NCBI GenBank assembly: GCA_024500155.1
Contig: CM044877.1
Span: 79,964,501-80,028,500 of the forward strand
DNA length: 64,000 nucleotides
Reading direction: 5' to 3'
Source: Chenopodium formosanum
Lineage: Eukaryota > Streptophyta > Magnoliopsida > Caryophyllales > Amaranthaceae
The notes beneath the pieces are model-generated. The model did not search any database, was not told where the DNA came from, and saw only the letters and a program-made list of their open reading frames with translations. A program made the translations under genes and the position numbers. This document shows, piece by piece, positions 22,655-33,259 of the stretch. Every line of letters starts with the position of its first letter. Within the stretch, counting starts at the first letter, position 1.

Positions 22655-23735
22655 CACTACAAAAATTTGGCCTTTTAGCAACAGGTGAAATCCGTTGCTA
22701 ATTGCTAAAAATCCGTCGCTGGACATAGCTAGCTACGGATTTATCAACGGAATCACTTCGTTGGTAAAAACCTTGTCGCTAAATGAATTTAGAGACGGAA
22801 AAAAAAAATCCGTCGCTGGACTTAGCAACGGAAAAAAAAAATCCGTCGCCGGATTTAGCAACGGAAAAAATAAATCCATCGCTGGATTTAGCAACGGAAA
22901 AAATAAATCCGTTGCTAGATTCAGCAACGGAAAAAATGTTTTGAATCGAAAAAAAAGCTGCTATTTGGGTCGACCTCACTCGGGTCAACCCGACTCGGCT
23001 TTCCATGTAACGCTCCTTGAATCTCCAATCGCAATATTACTGTTAGTAGGAGTCGAACCCGTGACCTCAATGTCAAATATTGATACTCTTACCAACTATA
23101 CCAAATATTATTTGTTTACTTTTACGCACATAATTGACAATAAATGAAAGAAATATTAGAGATGGAATTTAAAATCCATCTCTAGTTTAGAAACAAAATT
23201 AGAAAATCTGTTTCTAAATTAGAGACGGATTTGAAAATCCGTTTCTAGTTTAGAGATGAATTTAACTTACATATATAATTCGTCTCTAATGTAATATTTT
23301 AAATAATTAGTTTAAAAAATTATCTAGAGACGGAATAAAAAATCCGTTGCTCATATTAGCAACGGAAAAAAAAATTCCGTCTCTAACTTAGCAACGGAAA
23401 AAAAAAAATCCGTTGCTAACTTAGCAACGGAAAAAAATTCCGTCTCTAAATTTAGCAACGGAAAAAAATCCGTTGCTAGATTCATCAACGGAAAAAAAAT
23501 CCGTTGCTAATTTAGCAACGGAAAAAAAATCCGTTTCTAATTTAGAGACGGATTTTCAATTCCGTTGCTAATTTAGCGACGAAATTTTTAATTCCGTTTC
23601 TAAATTAGAAACGGATTTTTAAATTCCGTCACTAAATTAATTTAGAGACGGATTTTTTGATTTCGTCTCTAATTTAGAAACGGATAAAATTCCGTCGCTA
23701 GAATTCCGTTTCTATATGGACATTTTTTTGTAGTG
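22655..23735. mobile_element. CACTA MITE with arrays of TCCGTTGCTAA/TTAGCAACGGA palindromes
   Basis: It starts CACTACAAAAATTTGG, ends TTTTTTTGTAGTG, and is flanked by a perfect 3-bp duplication GAG (22652-22654 and 23736-23738). The interior is built of dozens of short units alternating TTAGCAACGGAAAAAAA and TCCGTTGCTAA or TCCGTCTCTAA in both orientations, most densely at 22780-22940 and 23330-23710. These units could fold extensively. The long frames read across it, such as repeated SNGKKKSVAGF, are translations of the repeat, not genes. It is nested in the 21076-24291 element. Confidence 0.88.
23041..23105 (-). repeat. tRNA-like / SINE-head fragment inside the inner CACTA element
   Basis: On the minus strand an A-box-like TAGTTGGTAAGAG (23086-23098) is followed 25 bases later by a B-box-like GGGTTCGACTCCT (23048-23060). 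Spacing and sequence resemble a Pol III internal promoter from a tRNA. The acceptor stem is not paired, so it is not a working tRNA gene. Confidence 0.5.
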
Positions 23736-23932
23736 GAGTCGCTTCAACAATGAGTGGAAATTTTTATAGCTTGAATAGAGAAAGTAAATGAAAGATGGCG
23801 GATTCGGATAAGAGAGAAGATGAGGCTTTTAATTTGGGGGTTGAGGTTAGGGTTTTGAGGAGAGAGAATGCCAAAATATATAGTGAGGAACATGTGAGTT
23901 TAGATGAGAACATAAAATGAATAAATAAAACA

Positions 23933-23994
23933 ATAAGAGTAATAAGAACACTCGTTGGGGTTTTTTCAAAAAAAAAAAAAATAACAGTAATAAA
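23933..23994. repeat. Possible ultra-short retroposed tail, degenerate TSD
   Basis: ATAAGAGTAATAAGA (23933-23947) and ATAACAGTAATAAAA (23980-23994) flank an insert ending GGTTTTTTC + A-run. The direct repeat matches 13 of 15, so this is weaker than the others. Confidence 0.35.
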
Positions 23995-24291
23995 ATAAGA
24001 GCAGAGAATGTGTTAAAGGCCGAAGGAAGAGACCCGTGAAAAAAATTTGATAACGGGTTTCATATCCTTTCATCTTTTGTTCTCCAATCAAGTGTGTGGG
24101 CCCTAGTACACCTAAGAGACCCGTTGAGTGCATAATTAGGTCTTTTATATCTCATATATTCTTAAATGGTGGGCCCTAGGATATATAAGAGATCTGTTAT
24201 ATTAAATATTGGATCTCTTACATCAAACAGACCCGTTCGTTAAATAACGGGTCTTTAATAAGCGATATGTTTTCCAAATTTTGTAGTAGTG

Positions 24292-24615
24292 CCGACGTCT
24301 ACAAATGAAATCTAAATTAACAAATACATAAAATTGAATCAAATTAGGTTTTCTTTCATCAAAGCTACGATCTTTGAAAAGATCTTGCACTGTGGTACAT
24401 CTTTCGCACACATCGCTGGAATATACAGCCTTTTCGGAGAGACGGTCTAACGATTTGTTGTAGTCGTAAGGATGAATCTCATCTGATTCGCCTGAATGCA
24501 TTTGAAAATTTGACAACTGTTGCGATCCCGAACAAATCTTTACCAAAGAACTGACAATAGGGCAAAAGATGATTACTTTTTTTATGAACCCTAACACACA
24601 AACAAAAACAAACAA
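24292..24615 (-). other. Unidentified open reading frame next to the CACTA end
   Basis: A minus-strand frame of about 108 codons lies outside the CACTA element and runs on for 23 codons into its terminus (stop at 24223). It has mixed, protein-like composition (ESDEIHPYDYNKSLDRLSEK, then CERCTTVQDLFKDRSFDERK). I recognise no domain. It could be a truncated gene or a transposon-captured fragment. No start context or introns could be assigned. Confidence 0.2.
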
Positions 24616-25632
24616 CTAAACTAACGAAAACTAACGACTCCACCATAGGGAGACGGACGAATATCTACACTACTTGTGTAGATTTATTGAAATTCAAATT
24701 GCAAAACTAAATAAAATTAAAGGAAAAAGGTCAGAAATAGTTTAATTTCCGAAGAAATTAGACTATTTCCGGCCTAAATGGCCAAGATTTTGGAGAAACC
24801 CTAGAAGAGAGGAGGAGAGGAGAAAGAGTTTTTTTTACAAATGAAGTACACCTAATACTTCTTCCATTAGCACCATTTACACATTTGACACTTTTCACAC
24901 GTCTCTTTTTAATTTGATATTCAAATCATGAAAAAATAGTAATTTTTTATAAAAAAAAAAAATAAAGATTTTTTTAAAAAAATAGTCATTATGGAGTCTT
25001 GTTGTTGCTTTTACAAGGAGTTTTATAGCCAAAATCTAAAATCCCAATAAAAATAAAAAATTAAAAATTAAAAATTAAAAAAAAAAAAAAAAAAGCTTTG
25101 CAAACTTCACCCTGCCCCATATCTTTGCCAATCTTTTTAATAATAAAGATGAGTAGACTATCATTAATCCCAAATACCTTTGTGTCTTCAATTTATAAAG
25201 TGTTAGCTTTACAGTTAATGCTATGTTTTTCTCATCTTATTTTTGTATATCTAATCTGAACTTATTTTATAATCTAATGATGTGATGTAGAGCGGGCATC
25301 AACAAGCTGAGCATTCAAAACGATATAGGAACACAATGATTACCTCATTTTTGTTAAGTTAGCATAAAGAATACCTTTTCACTTACCAATCATTCACACA
25401 CTCACAAATTTCGGATTATAGTTTGAAATTAGTAGTGAAAAAGGTTAACACTTTTTGTCTAGTCCCACCATACCATATTTTCTTACTTCGCATACTTGTC
25501 TAGTTGACTAGTTGCATACAAAACAATTATAAATTTCGGATCATAGATGCATATGATCTTGATGATAATTGATCTCAAACAACATTGGATTATTATTTCT
25601 CATTTCATTAAACATAATAATGTACATTTGAT
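24616..25632. other. Spacer before BBE-like gene 2
   Basis: AT-rich, with A-rich low complexity near 25050-25095. No gene seen. Confidence 0.5.
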
Positions 25633-27246
25633 TCACAACTCATCATGATATTGTACACTAGAAGAGGGAATCCCCTGTATATGATTGAATACATTTTGTT
25701 GATCAATAATGTTCTTGACTTTAACCAATCTATCATAGTTTCCCAAGAAATATTTCTCCCCCCAAACTCTAGCCTTTTTATCAATATCCTCATCTTTATC
25801 CGTAAAATCGATTGTTCCAAGATCAAGGTCTATGTAATTTACATAAGCTGCCCTAGGGTTAGAAGCTACGAAAGGTGTCATGTAATCGTAAACTTTCCTA
25901 ATCCAACTCAAAATCCGATTTTCATCATCTTCCTCTACCCAAAATGAAATGTACAAAATGTTATATAGGTTGCCTTTTCGATGAGGAAATGCTATCGAAT
26001 CATTGCTTATCCGATCCATAATACCTCCATAAGGGTCCAAGAGTAGAAGTCCCATAGGTTCTATAGCAACCATTTCAAGTGCGCCCTCTAGTCCCTCAAT
26101 CGAGATGGGCTCTCGAACATAATCAGACTTGGCCTTCATGTATGACTTATCTGCCCAATACCGCGATTTTAAATCTTGGGTTGTACTCCCTTTAGGAAGG
26201 CCCGAGAAATACAAAACAGACTCGATCCAACTCATTTCGAGGTACTCTTCTTCACTAATCTCTAACTCCAAATAACGTTGGTTAACAATTGACATTGCCT
26301 CAAGTCTTGACCCTAGATAAAACCCTTTAAAAGTAACATACACTTCTTTACTTGTGCTAGAAGTGAGATAGATTGAGATATGAAAATCATCCTCCAAATA
26401 TGGTGCAACAAATTGCCACTTGTATATTAATTGGGCCAACTCATGAATTGGGCCTTGTTTAGTAACACTAAAGCAAGTAACCCCTTTAGGAACATGGACT
26501 AGTTGAACCTTCCACCCATAAACAACACCAAAATTTCCGCCACCGCCGCCTCGTAAAGCCCAAAATACTTCCTCCCCCATCTCAGCCCGGCCCATAACCC
26601 GGCCCTCAGCATCAATCAAGCCCACATCCAACACATTATCAGCTGAAAGCCCATACTTCCGGCCCAAAACCCCAATCCCACCACCAGAAAAATGCCCACT
26701 AACACCAACTGTGGGCCCTAGCCCAGCAGGAAACCCATAATAACTACTGTGGGCTGCAATAGCAGAGTATAATTCCCCTAAAGTTGCACCACCTTCAACC
26801 CAAGCTGACTCAGATTCAAGATCAACAATCACACGGTTGAGATTCATCATATCAATGATAACAAATGGGTTGTTGCCACGTGGAATTGAGGATATACCTT
26901 CATAACTATGACCACCACACCTGATTCTAATCTCTAGAGATAATCCTCTGCAGCAGAGTACAGAGTTAGTTAGCTGCTCCTTACTCTCTGGTAAAATTAT
27001 AGCTGTTGGTTTTGGGGTTGAATCTTTAGCAACCCTTAGATTTTGGAGAGAGAATTTGAGAACATGATTGTAGTGTATTGAAGAAATGTGGGTTGAATTT
27101 GGGTGTAAAGTAAAGTTTGTGATTTTATGATTATTAAAGCAATTAATTATGGGAAAATCTGTGGTTTGTGAAAGAATATTAGTAAATTGACTAAGAAAGA
27201 TGAAAATTTGAAGAAAAAAGATTGGATCTTTGTGAAATTTCGACAT
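25633..27246 (-). CDS. BBE-like FAD-linked oxidase, member 2, lacking the cysteinyl-FAD residue
   Basis: An intronless 537-residue protein with signal peptide (about 1-26) and the same domain order as member 1. His113 in RCGGHSYEG can form the histidyl-FAD bond, but the family motif GVCPTVG reads GLGPTVG: Gly177 replaces the cysteine of the second covalent link. So FAD is predicted to be monocovalent, which in this family can alter redox potential and oxygen reactivity. The C-terminal motif is NLYNILY instead of the usual xIQY, changing a probable active-site Gln to Leu, while FPHRKGN and NYIDLDLG are intact. No frameshift or stop is present, so it looks functional but specialised. Substrate unknown. 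Confidence 0.91.
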   Translation of the reverse strand: MSKFHKDPIFFLQIFIFLSQFTNILSQTTDFPIINCFNNHKITNFTLHPNSTHISSIHYNHVLKFSLQNLRVAKDSTPKPTAIILPESKEQLTNSVLCCRGLSLEIRIRCGGHSYEGISSIPRGNNPFVIIDMMNLNRVIVDLESESAWVEGGATLGELYSAIAAHSSYYGFPAGLGPTVGVSGHFSGGGIGVLGRKYGLSADNVLDVGLIDAEGRVMGRAEMGEEVFWALRGGGGGNFGVVYGWKVQLVHVPKGVTCFSVTKQGPIHELAQLIYKWQFVAPYLEDDFHISIYLTSSTSKEVYVTFKGFYLGSRLEAMSIVNQRYLELEISEEEYLEMSWIESVLYFSGLPKGSTTQDLKSRYWADKSYMKAKSDYVREPISIEGLEGALEMVAIEPMGLLLLDPYGGIMDRISNDSIAFPHRKGNLYNILYISFWVEEDDENRILSWIRKVYDYMTPFVASNPRAAYVNYIDLDLGTIDFTDKDEDIDKKARVWGEKYFLGNYDRLVKVKNIIDQQNVFNHIQGIPSSSVQYHDEL

Positions 27247-27307
27247 TGATGAAAGGAATTACAAGTAGTGGAAAGAGATACTGTAACACTGATGCTAGTG
27301 AAAGGTG

Positions 27308-27315
27308 TTATATAA
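27308..27315 (-). promoter_or_regulatory. TATA box of BBE-like gene 2
   Basis: TTATATAA, about 62 bases upstream of the ATG at 27246. Confidence 0.5.
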
Positions 27316-29605
27316 AAGGAAATTTATGCCAAGTGGTTGAGATTTGAGAATATCACTATCACGTGTTTCATGGCGAAAATATTTTTAACTCAGAAATTTT
27401 ACTACAGTCTACGTATAATAGTGGAGGTGTAAAAAGCATACCCGACCCGATTTGAAATTAATTCAATTCAACTTTGGATTCGCGTGGATATAATAATTCA
27501 GCATGACTCAACTTTAAAAATTAATCCAATTCAAGCATTCGGATTAACACCTATAATTACAAGTCGTGTTACTATACATCTGTACATGATAGTAAATCTA
27601 GTTTAGGCGTTGGACAATTTTTTCTTATTCTTCATTAAGACAAGAGGGCTACTAAACCACATCCGCATTTTACCAGGTAACATTCATATTTTAACGTTGA
27701 ATGAACTTACCTTCACGTGTTTTCCATCTCCTAACTCACTCTAACATTTTTTACTTGAAACTCATAAAATTTTTATGTGAACAATATTGTGAGACAGATG
27801 GATAATAATTGATAATCATTGCACAAACCTTTAAATAAAACGGATGTTCAGTATGTAATTACTGAACATCCATTATAAAGTGACAATAAAATACACAAAA
27901 GTTACACTAAAACGCATAAAAGTTACCATGATATATATGAGTTATTTATGCTTCATTGATAAATTTGACAAAAGTGACATTAAATCTGACAAAAGTGTAC
28001 CCGATGTACAGTAAATTACTGAAAACCACATGTATACAAAAGTTTTCCTAATCATTGAATTGAATTATTTGATAAAATCATGTAGGAATTATTTTAGAAT
28101 TAAAAAATATCATAAAGTATAACTCCACTATCATTCTTCCTTGGCTCCGCTGTCAAAGAAACAAAAATTATTTGTATGATACGTCCCCTGAGCAGGTAAA
28201 AGAAAGCCATTCACATATTAGAATGGCCTATCGTACCGACGAAAGCAGAATATGGATGTCATTCTTTTGTCCATGAAATGGCCAATGTTTTTTTTATTAG
28301 GAACGAGATAAAGCAATTTGTGACAAGATGGAAAACTGAAGGACGTATGCAATACAGCAATAATGTTGTTCAGCCCTCATTAAGTCATTAGACAGGGTTT
28401 GGTCTAGACTTGAACTGGTTTTTTTTTTTTAAAAAAAAAAAAAATCAATATATAGTGAGTTTTCGTATTTTTAATAGTAATAGGACTAGGATTTTAATGT
28501 TGGTAGGGCACCACTAATCCAATATAAGCACATGCATTTGGATAGGAAAAAAACAAGCAATTAGCATAGAATACCATTAAGAAAGAACTATCTAATGAAG
28601 TAATTATCAATTTATCAGTCATAGAGAAAGTTATAAACCAAGTAACATTCCAAAATGTGTAGTATGTTACAATTGAAGTTAGGCATGTACTATTAAAATT
28701 ACAAACAATCATGTGTATATAAAACCCAAAAAAACAAATAAACGTACGCGGTTCACCAATTTTACCCTTCTTGCATTAATACATTCGAAGTTGAAGTAGA
28801 GAGAATTGGTTCTCCTAAATTATGTAATTATTATAATGAATAGACAAAATCAGAAACTTATAACTAGCTAGTTGCATAGTTAGATCTGAAATTCAGGATA
28901 TAATATGTCACGTAGCATGTATCTTCCTTATATTAAGAGACCACCACTCTTATTGTTACCTGAATTTTCGAGACTCATCAGTTAAGTTATATCGCTTAAA
29001 GTGTAAGTTAGGACGTTCATATTTGATCACCCAATGTCATGAAATAAACTACTGTAACACTTAGTATTATAGTATGATGAGTATATAATAATGGATACCG
29101 TTAATCTACGCCCCCATGTGTTAGATAAGCAACACTTACCCAACAATAATAAAGGTTGGTATAATTATTTATTTTTTAATCTATGTTAGTTTGGGGTTTG
29201 TAGTAGTTCTAGGTGAATGTTTTATGTATGTAATTAAGTATAGTATTACTTTAATTTGTCTGAAATTAGTTGTCATATTATTTGAATCCTTAATAATGTC
29301 ATATGAATTAATGTATGAACTTGAATTATTCAATATTGTTTATTCTTTATTTTTCATAATAGCTTAATTTACGACTGTGACTAGTTCTAGATATATAAAA
29401 TATAGTGAGCATACGTTTACATTTTAAAGGGTTTTAGCCTTCATTGAATAAAAAATTGTTTATAAATCATGAAGCTCAAGTAGATCAACAATACTAACTA
29501 AGTGACAAGAAAATCATGTTCATTGGAACAAAAAGAAATATTACTTCAAGTAGCAATAACCGAATGGCAAATATATTATAATAAGCATGTTAAGATATAT
29601 ATAAC

Positions 29606-29612
29606 TATATAA
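29606..29612 (+). promoter_or_regulatory. TATA box of the peroxidase gene
   Basis: CTATATAAG, about 90 bases upstream of the ATG at 29701, in an otherwise AT-rich region. Confidence 0.5.
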
Positions 29613-29700
29613 GAATGAGATCATGTTTAACCCATAGCAACACGTACAATTTACAAAGCTACTACAAACATACACAAAGCTAAACCTTGTAGTATTAGAA

Positions 29701-31331
29701 ATGGCTAGTCTAAAAATTATTACTACTCTCTTCCTTCACTTGGTGATAGTTATGCCATTCATCCTCCACGGCGTAAATGGCTATGGCCTACATCCAGGGT
29801 TTTACGCGACATCATGTCCACAAGCGGAGGCCATAACAAAGAAGATTATCAATGAAGTTATCGCGATTGCACCTTCACTTTCTGGCCCTTTGCTTAGAAT
29901 GTTCTTCCATGATTGCTTTGTACGGGTATGCATCTTGTATATAATCATTTCTTATTATTGAGAATTTTTTTTAGCAATTTCCAACAAAGGAAATTTTATA
30001 TATGTACGCGTTTCTAAAGTATAGGTATCTAATTTTCAGGGTTGTGATGCGTCTATTCTTTTGGATTCCCCAATCAAACAAGCTGAAAAAGATGCACCTC
30101 CAAATCTAACTCTTCGAGGGTTTCAAATTTTTGATAGAGTTAAAAATGCATTAGAGCAAGCATGTCCTGGAATTGTTTCATGTGCGGATATAGTTGCCAT
30201 AGTTGCAAGAGATGTTGTGGTCGCGGTAACTATTAACTACATACTACACTACTACTTCCCTTCTTATACAACTTAATCATGCATCTTTATTATACTTATA
30301 ACAAGGAACAGTATATCCTTATTGCACCTTAATAAAGTTTTGCACAAATTAGTATTATTATTGCGTTGAATTTATTAATACTGTGATGTATTAATGTATA
30401 TATATTTACCTCTATATATATAGGTGGGTGGACCATATTGGGAGGTCGAAACTGGAAGAAGAGATGGAATAATATCATCCCTCAATGAAGCCCTAATTAG
30501 TCTTCCATCACCATCATTAACAATAAACTCTCTTAAAGCAAGTTTTCAACAAAAAGGACTTACTACCAAAGATCTCGTTGTCCTTTCAGGTACTCGCACT
30601 TCCTATATAATTAAATTAACTAGAGTGTATGCGTACTAACGTGCAGTATATATATAGCACGTAAATTTAGAATGAAAAACAATAGGAAATGTGGAAGTAA
30701 TTAAAAAAAAATGGTAAAGTAAAAGTTATTTAATTGGAGGTTATAGTAAAAAAACAAAAATGCATAAGATTTTAGAATTGAACTTTTATAGAAATGTGGT
30801 TAAGTGTTGAAAAATGACTTTGCAATAATATAAAAGATATCATACATATGAGTCATATCTATAAACATAATTTTAGTATCTTATAATCTTGTTATTTCGT
30901 ACAATGTTGCAGGTGCACACACAATCGGAATATCACATTGTTCGTCTTTCATAGATCGACTATACAATTATACTGGTATAGATAACACCTCGGACCCAAC
31001 CCTAGACCCCGAGTACATGGCTAGGTTAAAATTGAGTTGCACAAAAAAAGGTCCAAATATGTTGGTGGAAATGGACCCTGGAAGTTACAAGACTTTCGAT
31101 GTGCACTACTACGAGCTCGTGTCGAAGAGAAGAGGATTATTTCAATCGGATACTGCTTTGCTTGATGATCCTGAAACCAAAGGTTATGTTGAAGCACATA
31201 GATATGATAGTAGTAGGGAAACTTTTTTCCATGATTTTGGAACGTCAATGGTTAATTTGGGTAGGGTTGGGGTCCTTACTGGTAATTTTGGTGAAATTAG
31301 GAAAGTTTGTTCCAAGGTTAACTCACTCTAA
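29701..31331 (+). CDS. Class III peroxidase, RCI3/peroxidase 3-like
   Basis: Exons 29701-29925, 30040-30225, 30424-30589 and 30913-31331 join in frame to 331 residues; four exons and three introns is the classic layout of this family. The signal peptide is about 1-27. The distal haem side has Arg66 and His70 (LLRMFFHDCFVRGCD); the proximal His195 is in LSGAHTIGISHC. Eight cysteines for the four conserved disulfides are present (Cys39, HDC, GCD, QAC, SCAD, SHC, LSC, KVC), as is the Asp in DPGSYKTFD. Secreted plant peroxidases oxidise phenolics with H2O2 in lignification, wall cross-linking and defence. It most resembles Arabidopsis peroxidase 3 (RCI3) in VEMDPGS, KRRGLFQSD and ISHCSSF, recalled rather than searched. 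Nothing is missing. Confidence 0.95.
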
Positions 31332-31876
31332 TTTCAACACATAGCCGAATGTTAAACTTTTCCATTTTTGAATTATTAAATAATTAATACTATTTTCTTT
31401 TTGAATTTATCTTTTTCAATTTATCATGTTAATGTGTAAAATCAAATTGTTTGAAATTTTTTCCTTGTGTAACAAAAAATTGCAAGTCAGCAATCGTGGT
31501 ACACAAAGGCCCAACGTACTTGATATTACAATTCCCCACTTAACAATTACCTCTTTCATTGTCATAATTATTCAAAAAAGCTTTTGAATTCCGCTTTGGG
31601 TATTTTAGTAATTTATATGGAAATATCTTCGACCGCAAATCCCCCAACATGAATGACAAGTCTACAAAAGGTGTCAAAATCTAATCTGGCTTATTCGACT
31701 CGAAAAATATCCAATTTAAATTTCGACTCACATAAACACAACAGTTTAGCATGATTTAAATTTGAAATAAGACCCAACTTAACCTGATCTTACCAAATCC
31801 GAATAGACCTAATCGACATGGGTATTCAAATTTACACTTTAATTAAATACAAGCAAGGACAACCAAAAAAGCCTTA

Positions 31877-31977
31877 GGGCCTATTCTCTTACGTTGAAAT
31901 TCAGTTCAGTTCAGTTCAGTTCAGCTCCTAATTTCCTTCTCTTATTTCAGTTCAGTTTAGTTAATGAGAACAGGCCC
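31877..31977. mobile_element. Tourist-like MITE, TTA target duplication
   Basis: Ends GGGCCTATTCTCTT and AATGAGAACAGGCCC form an inverted repeat, flanked by TTA on both sides (31874-31876, 31978-31980). The interior is made of TTCAGTTCAG repeats, as in the copies at 35035 and 61702. TTA duplication points to PIF/Harbinger (Tourist). Confidence 0.75.
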
Positions 31978-32344
31978 TTAATTCTAATTTCTAATTCCAA
32001 TTTCTAAAGGATATGTTGTGAATTTGTGACTAGCAATGCTTGGTAATAATGATGAATTGATGATGGTTTGTTTGTGGGTACACTGGGTAGTAGCTTAACA
32101 TGCACAAAATTGGACCTTGAATCGGAAGCATAGTGCTGAAAATTTGGATCTAAATTCCAAATGTCAAGTTGTGTAAAAGGCCCGGCCCAATAGTTTGAAT
32201 GACCTTTTAGACAAGCCCTTTTATTGTTTTCGTCTGTGCCTCTGTGAGTCTGTGGTATTAAAGGCATGTTCGAGCAAACAACCAAAACCTTAATTCTATA
32301 TTCTATTACTAGTGAGAAAAAAGAAAAAAAATAAAATAAAATTA

Positions 32345-32590
32345 CTTGACCCGCTTTGTCTTTTACACTGTTTACCACCTCTTCTTTGACTATCTTTTGT
32401 TAATTATATGTAGGGAAAAACATATTCATATGAGATTTTATAAGAATTGTCTCAGTTAGTACTATCATAATATATAATTTTTATACTTTTAACTTATAGA
32501 AAATTAAAGATATTGATTGTTAAAAAGTTACATTGGTAAACGTGATTAATAAAACAGGTCAAGTATAAAAGAACCGGGGAAGTATGAAGT
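32345..32590. mobile_element. Diverged copy 2 of the Stowaway-like MITE family
   Basis: Shares TTTACACTGTTTACCACC, ACATATTCATATGAG, TATAATTTTTATAC, AAAGATATTGATTGTTAAAA and GGTAAACGTGAT in the same order as the copies at 20781 and 41842. Confidence 0.5.
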
Positions 32591-33087
32591 ATTATTTAAA
32601 TGCACTCAAACTATATTTGGTGTAGTTGAAGCTAATTAACTTTTTTTTAAAAAAAAAAAATTATGAGGTGTATTCTATTAAATTGATTTTTACTTTTCCA
32701 AACTTAAATAAACTTATTAAAACTTTGTAATTTGTAATTTATCAAAGTTTATTTTTCTTTAACTGAATTTATTTGAATTTAAGTGTACCTATTAAACCAA
32801 AAATAAGATAAAAAAAAGGTGAACATGCATAATCGGCCCTTACTTTATATTTCATACAAATTATAATAAAGTTTATCAAATTTTAGTTAATTGAAATCCA
32901 AAGCAATGCTAATGAATTCAGGCAAAATAAAATAAATTTATCAAGAATACTTTCAATTTTAAAATAAGCTGAGATAAAAGTTCAAAAAAAAAAAAAAAGG
33001 TGGATTAATTAATTTTAACAAATCTGTATCAGGTATTCAGGGATAACATTTCATAGTCTTAGCCAACTATTAATTAACTACAGTACT

Positions 33088-33259
33088 ATACTATGAGTAA
33101 TATTTAACATTTTAACTAGAGATTATCTCTAGTTTTTTTTTTTTTTCTCTCAAAAAAAAAAAAAAAACTAGAGATAATCGATCAAGATCTGATGAGCCAC
33201 TTTTTAATTTGGTTCTTTTTATATCTAGCTCTTACCTCAATATATATTACTCATAGTAT
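33088..33259. mobile_element. Foldback/MITE-like element with internal perfect hairpin
   Basis: Outer arms ATACTATGAGTAATAT (33088-33103) and its exact inverse (33244-33259) enclose an inner hairpin: GATTATCTCTAG + T-run, a short CTCTC loop, then A-run + CTAGAGATAATC at about 33121-33178. No target duplication was established. Confidence 0.55.

Larger units (their letters stand above)
21076..24291. mobile_element. Non-autonomous CACTA (En/Spm) element carrying nested insertions
   Basis: The ends are CACTACTACAAAAAT and ATTTTGTAGTAGTG, an almost perfect terminal inverted repeat of CACTA type. Flanking triplets are CTG and CCG, a 3-bp target duplication with one change. AGAGACCCGTT/AACGGGTCTCT subterminal repeats occur in both orientations near both ends (about 21118-21200, 21597-21670, 24031-24250), as in CACTA elements. 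No transposase reading frame is visible. A 334-bp MITE (21214-21547) and a second CACTA element (22655-23735) sit inside. Confidence 0.82.
27247..29700. other. Divergent spacer between BBE-like gene 2 and the peroxidase
   Basis: Contains both promoters and AT-rich sequence. A perfect 12-bp inverted repeat with a 6-base loop lies at 27842-27871 (GGATGTTCAGTA/TACTGAACATCC). No further gene seen. Confidence 0.5.

Noticed and set aside
22695..23147. 150-codon frame with repeated SNGKKKS-like peptides
   Set aside because: It is a translation of the A-rich palindromic repeat array inside the inner CACTA element, and frames on the opposite strand are equally repetitive.
23330..23710. Regularly spaced repeats that superficially resemble a CRISPR array
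   Set aside because: Units alternate in orientation, have no conserved-length spacers, and lie between CACTA termini in a plant nuclear sequence.
27420..27560. CCCGACCCGATTTG-rich stretch, also faintly similar at 31680-31830
   Set aside because: Too diverged to define ends or a family; not called as an element.
32004..32378. 124-codon minus-strand frame
   Set aside because: No domain, no splice-consistent extension, composition like AT-rich intergenic sequence.
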